Positions 36,901 to 45,900 of a DNA stretch of 64,000 bases are shown in pieces. Origin of the DNA: Megalopta genalis (taxonomy: Eukaryota > Arthropoda > Insecta > Hymenoptera > Halictidae); NCBI RefSeq assembly GCF_051020955.1, contig NW_027476169.1, forward strand, positions 310,001 through 374,000, given 5' to 3'. The position numbers and the translations under genes were made by a program. A model generated the notes under the pieces. That model had not been told where the DNA came from. It saw only the letters and a program-made list of their open reading frames with translations, and made no database searches. The stretch's first letter is position 1. Each line of letters opens with the position of its first letter.

Positions 36901-39900
36901 CAAAGTGCATTTTATGCAGACGAAATTGAGTCTCCTGATTTACAGAACAGTTATGCTTTTAATAATATTTATAATCTAAACTTCGACGAGAGAGAGATAT
37001 AAAAGTGATATTAGAACGTGATACAATAATTTCAGTGGTGCCTCAGACTCACCACTCGAGTGCAAAGGGTTAATTCACGGTTCATTGTAGTGCATAGAAA
37101 TCGCGATTCAACTTTTCCAATCAATTTCGAGCACGATAGTTCGGTCGAAGAGAAGAATTAATTTCAAATTTTAAGCAAAAATGTTCAACAGTGTCGATTA
37201 TTTCGCTCGTAAACGGAACGAACAGAACGACGGTCGTCGACAGTACACGTTAGACGGTAAAAAATCAAGTTACGCAACTGTTTTCAATTCACGAAGTCAC
37301 TGTTTCTCTTGTCCCATTCTCAACGGTCGTCGACCACTGTGCAGCGTCCGTCGAATGACACACACGGGGGTACATCTACCAGCACGGTAAAAAAAAAAGA
37401 AGTTGTTTTCATAGGAGACTGCCCAATATTTACATTGACCGCGTACGTTATTTTCGCGGAGCAATGTAAACAAATCGTTGTCCGCGCCCGAGACGGTTCC
37501 TCGAGCCGAATGTTTCGCGTTGCCTCGCGACACGAGGCACCGATTATTCTACGACCGCCGCTCGCATTATGTATGCGGCGCAACGTGCGTCGTATAGGCC
37601 CCTGGTATCAAGATAGCGTATCGATTCGAAAACTTCATCCCCGATTTGAAACACAATTCGGTCTACTTCCTCGGCTCGAACGTAGCTTTCCTACGTTGCT
37701 CGCGGGTCTCAGCGTCACGTTCGACGATGATTGAGCTGGTACAGCAACGAAAAGAGTTACATACAGGTTGTCCCAAAAATGTCTGGCGGGTTCCTCGGAT
37801 CATTTGAAGCAACTTCTTCCTTTACAAAAATGTTCTCCAAGGCACCGTTAACGAGTTATTAACGAAAAACACTGACCAATGAGAGGCGAGCGCTCAGCTG
37901 ATGGCGGCCCAGTCAACCAGCGCGCGAAGCCCGATTCCGCTGATTGACTCAGCCGCCGCGAGCCAGCCGATCCTCGCCTCTCATTGGTCACTGTTTCTCG
38001 TTAATAACTTGTAAACGGTGCCTCGGAGAAAGCTTTTGTAAAGGAAAAAAGTTGCTTCAAATGACCCGAGGACACCCTGTATATACATACTTCGTGATGG
38101 AAGCGAATCGGCGACGGAGAGCCGAGCGTGTTTTCCATTTACGAAACATAGTTAGCGGGAGACGGCGGTGTCGGGTTTCCGTCGGGGTTGATTGCTCAGA
38201 GCCGAATCCCCCGTGTGTAATTTGCCAGAAAAAGGGGCACCGCGGCAAAGAAGAGGGCGGAGCGGACACACGTGCCGAGGGTCCGAACGAGCCGCGTCGG
38301 CAGGTGTATTTCTGAGAATCGTATGGGAAACGGAGGCAATGTCCGGCCGCCGCGACGCCAGGCGAGACGGCTTATTGATTTTTCCACCGGGAAACCGTAC
38401 CGTACCGCACCGGACCATCGGTTTCCCAGCTCTCTATCCTCGCCCCATTGGATCGGGTTTCTCGTACGAACGATTGTCCCAATCGATCAGTTCGAAAGTT
38501 CACGGCTCGTTCGACTCCGCGATCGACCTCGAGATACGTCGACGTTGATACGCCTTCGCTACCTCTTGCACGCGTCCGCGTCCGAAATTCCGATTTCTAC
38601 GAGGCTTCTGGCCGGCTCGCGTGCACGTACCCACCGCGGATGACTCATCCTCGACTCGTTACGTCGCGCGGACTTCAGACCCCTAGGCTAGGCGTTCGGC
38701 ATCGATCGGGCGGTAGAGACAGCTTTCGAGCGTCGTCGAGGTTATGTCGAGCGTCGTCGTCCCGGCCTAGAGCGCGCGTGCCTCGCTCGAATCTCGAATA
38801 AAACGAGAGTTGTTCGCAATTAGAGCTAGATTAAGTTCTACCGTAACGCACCCCTCCCGGGGGCCCGTTCGCGATCGGGAATTGCGACAGACGGTATAAA
38901 TTCGTTTGGCAGAATTAGACGGGAACAACGGTGGCGGTGCGTGCGTGCGCGCGAGCGAGCGAGCGATCCGGTTGACAATGCGAGGCCTTGGACGACGACG
39001 GTTTAATAGGCCGTTCTTTTTGGATTAGAGACAAAGCCGTCGTTCGCCGATACAAAATTTCGTGGATCCGCTACTCGCCTATTTCTATTATTAGGACTAC
39101 TTCGGGGCCGTCGCATCAGCTGCTGTCATTGATCGGACGCTCGGCCGATACCATACGTAATCTCGTATGCTCTCCGCGCAACGTCGTCTAACGCCGCCAT
39201 GAGACACGAGCCACCTGTGTCTGTCGCGCACGGTTCGACGGCGTTCGCCGATCGATCGGTTCGTTGACACGAGATCTTTGGCGAAAACTGAAACCGACCG
39301 AGACACGATTATTCCCTGCTTCACCGGCCGGCTGGAACTATTTTCTTTTTTTGTCTCGTTCAGCCGGGGCAACGTTGGCATACTCTGGATGATCCGTTTA
39401 GGCTAGCTCCGAGACTCTTAACCGTTTGCATTACGATCACAGCCCTACGTTGATTAGCACTTGTTTCTTATTAATAAATTCTCAGACTTGATGTTTAACC
39501 GTTTTAATGCGAAACGACGATATAATATTGTCGACCATATTTGAGAGAATATTGTTTTCTTAGTGCGTTTAATAAGCAACAATTTTATCTCTCAATTTAT
39601 ATCCCTTTTCTAATTATATTTAATTAGTATTTCCTTTTTTATTAAATTTATTTCCTTTTCTAATTATATATTTCTAATTATATGCGACTTTTTTGGTCGG
39701 CGCTAAACGTTGATAATAAAAAAGTAAAATTTTGTTCCGAGTGCATAGATTTAATAAATTTTGTTCGAAATTTTCATAGTGGACACGTTGTTGCAGTGCA
39801 AGCAACGCAAAATCTACCAAGCTGGTCAATTGCTTCTCCAAATTTTATTAGGATCCGCAAAAAGTATGGATGCCGTTGAAAAAGTAACGAATGCCGTACA

Positions 39901-42900
39901 ACTTGTCAATTTTAATTCAACTTTAATTAAAATGCTTGAATCTTATGAAATCTCTGAGCTGGCCGGCAGTCAAAGTGTTCATAAAGCGTTACAGTAATGT
40001 CTCCCTAATTGACGCTTGGATTGTCCACAAAAATGGACAATTTGGGGAGGGGAGATACATATTATATTATGTTATATTATATTATATTATATTATATTAT
40101 ATATATTATATTATATTATATTATATATATTATATAAATAATTATTATATTACATAAATAAGCCACAAGGCTCGAACAATCGTATCTCCGCTTCCCAAAT
40201 TGTCCACTTTTGTGGACAATCCGAGCGTCAATTAGAGAGACATTACTGTACAGTAACATAAAGTAACAAACATCGCTTTATGAACGATTTTATTCGAGCC
40301 TTGCGGTTTATTTTTATAGTGATAAATCGTCCACAATTATAAAAACGAGCCGCAAGGCTCGAACGATCGTATCTCCGCTTCCCAAATTGTCCACTTTTGT
40401 GGACAATCCGAGCGTCAATTAGAGATATTACTGTAAATAGTTTTAGGACTCGGTAGATTTAGCGGTCGGTGAGAGAGATACCAAGAGTCCGTCGTTCTTC
40501 TTTCACCGACGGGGTCTCGGTCTTTCTTCTTTTCGATCATTCCGCCGGCTCTCCCTTCCCCCCGTTCTCTCTTTCCTTTCCTTTTCCAATTCCAGTTAGC
40601 CCCCTCGCCGGCGCCCCGCCCCTCGCACGTTCTCCCACTTGGCCTGGTTGTTCCGTACACGTAGGTACACGTAGAGCGAGCCGGCTGCCGTCTCGTAATG
40701 TTCGAGGCTAGGAGGCTAGTTCCATGTGCGAGCGGAACTAGAGACAGACGGCAGTGTCAACTGGAACTCTTAACCTCCGGAACATAACCTCCCCGGGCCT
40801 GAAAGTTTTCTCTCTCTCTCTGTATCTCGCCACGAGTATGTCGCGACGAAACAAATCGAAAGCCTCCGCGGACGAGCTTCCAGGGAGCAAGAATTTCACC
40901 GGTGAGTTCGCGATCGGTTTCCCGTGATAGCAGCCGAGAGAGAATTGATCGCGATCGATGATAACCGTTCGCAACGAACATATGGCGCGACCGACGTGCA
41001 CGCGTTCAACGTTTGAATCCGAGGCAGTGGGGCACGCGCGCGTTTCGTTCGAAGATTTTCTAGCCCGTGGCTGTTCGTCGAAACGGGAAATTCGCCAGGA
41101 AATGCTGGCCGCGTGAAGAGAGCTCGACCGATGCGCGCGCACGCGAACTCGTCCGAAATGATTTACGGAAGAGCCGAGGGGGTCGCGGTTCGCTTACCGG
41201 ACCGGCGAACTCTCCGCGGACTTGCTCGGAAGCTATAGTCTCCGCGTTCCGCGTGAAGAGAGCTAACGAACGCCGTTGTAACCGACTACTGTACCCCGCC
41301 AACGTCCGAGGACACTCGAATACTTGATGGCGCGAGCTCGACGGCTATTGTATCTACCATCTCGGGTCTCTTCTCGTGAAAAATGGATCACAGGGTCCGG
41401 CGGTGCTCTATATGCAGACGGTTATAGCCTACGGCGACGCAGAAAACGATAAGAACGCGTTCGAATGTATCGTGCGATTCGGCGAGGAAAATGTATGTAC
41501 AGGGTGTCCCAAGATTGTCTCGCAATCCGAAAGTGGCGGGTTCCTCGGGTCGTTCGAAGCAACTTTTTCCTTTACAAATATTTTCACCGAGGCACCGTTA
41601 ACGAGTTATCAACGAGAAACGGTGACCAATGAGAGGCGAGCTCGGCTGGCGCGAGGCGACCGAGCCAATGAGCGGAACTGGTGCTTCGCGCGCTGGTTGG
41701 CTGGGCCGCCTCGCGTCAGCCGTACTCGATTCTTATTGGCGCACTGTTTTTCGTTGATAACTCGCTAACGATGCCTCGGAGAACATTTTTGTAAAGGAAG
41801 AAGTTGCTTCAAATGATCCGAGGAACGCGCCATTTCCGGATTGCTAGACATTTTTGGGAATATATAATTTAAATATCAAATTGTAACAAAATTTTACGAA
41901 TGACGAATATAATCGTCATGACACAAACATCTCCATGACGGATATAGACGTCGAACGTACTTAACTGGTTAAACGTATCATTTTTGGCGCGGCGACGAAA
42001 CGACGAACGTTTAAAATTCGAAGCGTCGAAACCAACGATATTTTTCGCTAGTTTCAGCACTAAAAAAAATAGCGATGTATTTTCGACTCGGTAGCTCGCG
42101 TCGAACGAGTGTAAGCAAAATCGAAGAGTTTGTCGGTGGACGAGGCTCTACAGCGTGGACAACAAGCTTGCTTAATAGACACATTTAATCCTGCTTTTAA
42201 TGTCCGCGATATTTCCTCCATATTGTATTCTGATCCAAACTTTCTTTTATTCTTTTCCGTTCGTACCTAAATGTCTCTCGTATACAGTAATGTCTCCCTT
42301 ACTGACGCTCAGATTGTCCACTAAAATGGACAATTTGGGAAAAAGAGATGCGATTATTCGAGTCCCTTGCGGCTCATTTTTACAATCGTGGACAATTTAT
42401 AACTATAAAAATAAATCGCGAGGCTCGAATAATCGTATCTCCTCCTCCCAAATTGTCCATTTTTGTGCGAAATTTGGGCGTCAATTAGAGAGACATTATT
42501 GTAACGCTTTATGACAAAATGTCTCGCTTACTGACGCTCAGATTGTTCACTAAAATGGACAATTTGGGAAAAAGAGATGCGATTATTCGAGCCCCTTGCG
42601 GCACGATTTTTATAATTGCGAACAATTTATAACTATAAAAATAAACCACAAGGCTCGAATAATCGTGTCTCCTCTTCCCAAATTGTCCATTTTTGTGCGC
42701 AATCTGAGCGTCAATTAGAGAGACAATTACTGTAATTGGGACCTAACCCGGAGATCTATCGACGGATTAACGTTGACGGATGTTTGAAACAACGCGATGT
42801 TCTTTCTGTTTTTTTAGTCGCGGACCTAATCTATTGGCGCGACCCAAAGAAAACGGGCCCCGTCTTCGGGGCCATACTCTGCGTGCTCCTCTCGCTGGTC

Positions 42901-45900
42901 TTCTTCAGTCTGATCAGCGTCCTCGCTTACATCTCTTTCTTCGTCCTCACCGGGAACGTTCTGTTCAGGATCTACAAGACAGTCTTTCAAGCTATCCAGA
43001 AGACATCCGATGGACATCCGTTCAAGTAAGCATAATTTCGTTCGCCTTCGAACGATAACTAGTCACTCATGTGCCTAGACACCGGTTCGAACGGTGAATA
43101 TAACGGCGGTTTCTCTACGAATTTCAGGGACATTTTGGAGATGGACTTAACGGTACCAGCGGAAAAGGTGCACGAAGTCGCGGATGTGGCCGTCGCGCAT
43201 GCAAACGCGGCGGTCAACGAACTCCGCAGGCTCTTCCTCGTTGAGGATTTCGTCGACTCGCTGAAATTCGGCGTCATCCTTTGGTGCCTCACCTACGTGG
43301 GCTCTTGGTTCAACGGGTTGACTCTGCTAATCCTCGGTAAGGCCAACCGATCCGGATTCGAACCACTTATCGTCGCGGAGGCCGGGACGTCTGACTCTAC
43401 CACGCTTGCAATTATGTATACAGGATGTACCAAAAATGTCTCGCAATCCGGAAATGGCGGATTTCTCGGATCGTTTGAAGCAACTTGTTCCTTTACAAAA
43501 ATGTTCTCCGAGGCACCGTTAACGAGTTATCAACGAAAAACAGTGCGCCAATAAGAATCGAGTACGGCTGACGCGAGGCGGCCCAGCCAACCAGCGCGCG
43601 AAGCACCAGTTCCGCTCATTGGCTCGGTCGCCTCGCGCCAGCCGAGCTCGCCTCTCATTGGTCACCGTTTCTCGTTGATAACTCGTTAACGGTGCCTCGG
43701 AGAAAATGTTTGTAACGGAAAAAGTTGCTTCGAACGACCCGTGGAACCCGCCACTTTCGGATTGCGAGACACTTTTGGGACACCCTGTATACTAAACCGA
43801 CCGTTTGTTACGCCAAGAAATGTTTCCAAGAAGAATTACCCGCGTCGATTGCAAAGTTAAAAGAACTAACTGGTTAATATGTTATAAACTTTGCTCGGCG
43901 CCGCGCGCAATCTTTCGTTCGAGAAACGCTTTGTCACGTAACAAGCGTTCGCGCGATACGTTCATGCATTATTCGAGGTTGGTAGAATTAGGTGACTCAC
44001 CTGCCGCGTCTCAGACCTTATTACGGGCGCGCCACCGTTCCGCCCGAGGTCCGTGAACGTGCATTAGCGAATTAAAAGTTTCCTTGTAATTAATACGCTG
44101 CGCGTTATCGCCCACCGAGCATAAATGCTTGAACGTTTTGCACGTGGTCTACGTAGAATCTGAATTCGAAATCTCTGTCTGCTATTTGAAACAACGGACA
44201 TATTCGAAGCGGACAAATTTATTGGATCACCCTGTGTGTATGTGTGCAAGTCCACGGCGATATTAATAGGACACAGACAATTTGGGCACAGAGGACCTAA
44301 ATTTGCGAGTTTACCCGCGTCGGAACGACTAACGAGGTCGTTGTTCTCGTTGGGCAACCGAGTTCTAAATATGGTTCGATATTCCTTCCGCTCTAATTAA
44401 ATGAAACGCGCGCGCGCGCGCGCGCGTGTGTGCGTGCATCACGGAGGACTAAAGAGAATTTTGTCGACGTTTGCTGTTTCAGAAGTGGTTAGCCTCTTCA
44501 CACTACCGAAGGTGTACGAGACGAACAAGGCGCAAATCGATCAGAATTTGGCCTTGGTCTACGGCAACATCAACGAACTCACCGCACGGTAAGCAGAAAT
44601 TTTCGGCGGTTCCGGCTTGCTCGGCAGACTTTCCGTGTACGGCCGGATTGCACTTACACAGATGCCACGAATGCAAAGCTCGCCGAGTGAGAGGGCATCG
44701 TGTGCAGAACGTGGCGGGGCTCCCCTTGCTCGGCGCGATACACCAGTCAATTATCGCGGCAGTTATGGATGCTCGTCGGTGGTACAGGTTCTATTAAAAT
44801 ACACCGATGTCTCAAATTGCTGCTGTATCTACGTCCAGAGGGGCTGACGGATGATGGCGGTTGCTTCTCTCGCGAGACGTTGCGCCGTCGAGCGTTCGTG
44901 GATCCGTAGAATTAAAGACACCCCTGTGCGTGGGAATTTAAATGCCTAAAGAATGTTATTTTTTCCAAGACTGTCGAGAGATTATCTTCCATTTGTCTGG
45001 TTCAAATACTCTCATTTCTTTTCTTTGTAATTATTGACAAGATTTTATTGAATTGTACGGTTATCAACCCTTTGCACTCGAGCGGTGACTCTGAGGCACC
45101 ACTGAAATTGTTACACCACGTTCCATGATTATTTCTACTTTGTCAAAGCTCAGATATAAAAGATTATGAAAAGTCTAACTGTTGTACGAGTCGCAGGACT
45201 CAATTTCATACGCGTGAAATGCGCTTTGTCGTGTAAAATGAAGATACTATAAGTCAGAAAAATTATTTTAGATTTACAGTTAACACTGTACCGTCCGCGG
45301 ATCTTAGATATAGTTCTTTCGTTTGACGCCGGCATAATAGCTTGGAAATTGTGGATTTTAAAGAAAATTTCGAAGATGGCGGTAATATAAATTCCTAAAA
45401 TTAGGATATGTCATTCAAGAATTTTCGTACTCAATTCTTAGTTGAATAAGCACAATGCTATAGTTAGTTAGCTGCCTTTTAACACCCAAGAAATATAGTC
45501 CAAGTGCTGTTTCAGTTTTTTTAAATGGCACCAAAGTGGTACCACCGGCATACAACAGATAGTTTTTGCATAGTGTTAAAATAGCTTCGAGTGCAAAGGG
45601 TTAAACGTGAAAAAGGTTCGCTTTTCACCCGTAAAATTTGTCTATATTAATTCACGGGACCGGTCTGGAGCCGACAAGTCGGAATCGACCGCACGCTTTT
45701 GTCTGTTACGTTTGAAAAGTTAAGCAGTTCGAACGACGTTCACGGTTCTAGCGTAAAGAGTAGCAACCGGCGGAATTGTCCGGGGGAATGCTATAGTAGA
45801 GAGGGAGGGACGATGTGAACGATCGATCGATTGTACATATGTACATATAAATATATCCGTTTCTATTGTTGTTACAGGGTGAGAGCCGCGATACCGCTTG

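Noticed and set aside
37181..37256. Another possible Rtnl1 start exon (MFNSVDYFARKRNEQ) ending in phase 1
   Set aside because: The phase fits, but the donor is weak (GTAAAA) and the region is not clearly promoter-like. One in three random candidates would fit in phase.
38192..38315. CVICQKKGHRGKE, resembling a zinc-knuckle motif
   Set aside because: Single short match in a GC-rich patch with no second Cys/His spacing, no retroelement context and overlapping frames on both strands.
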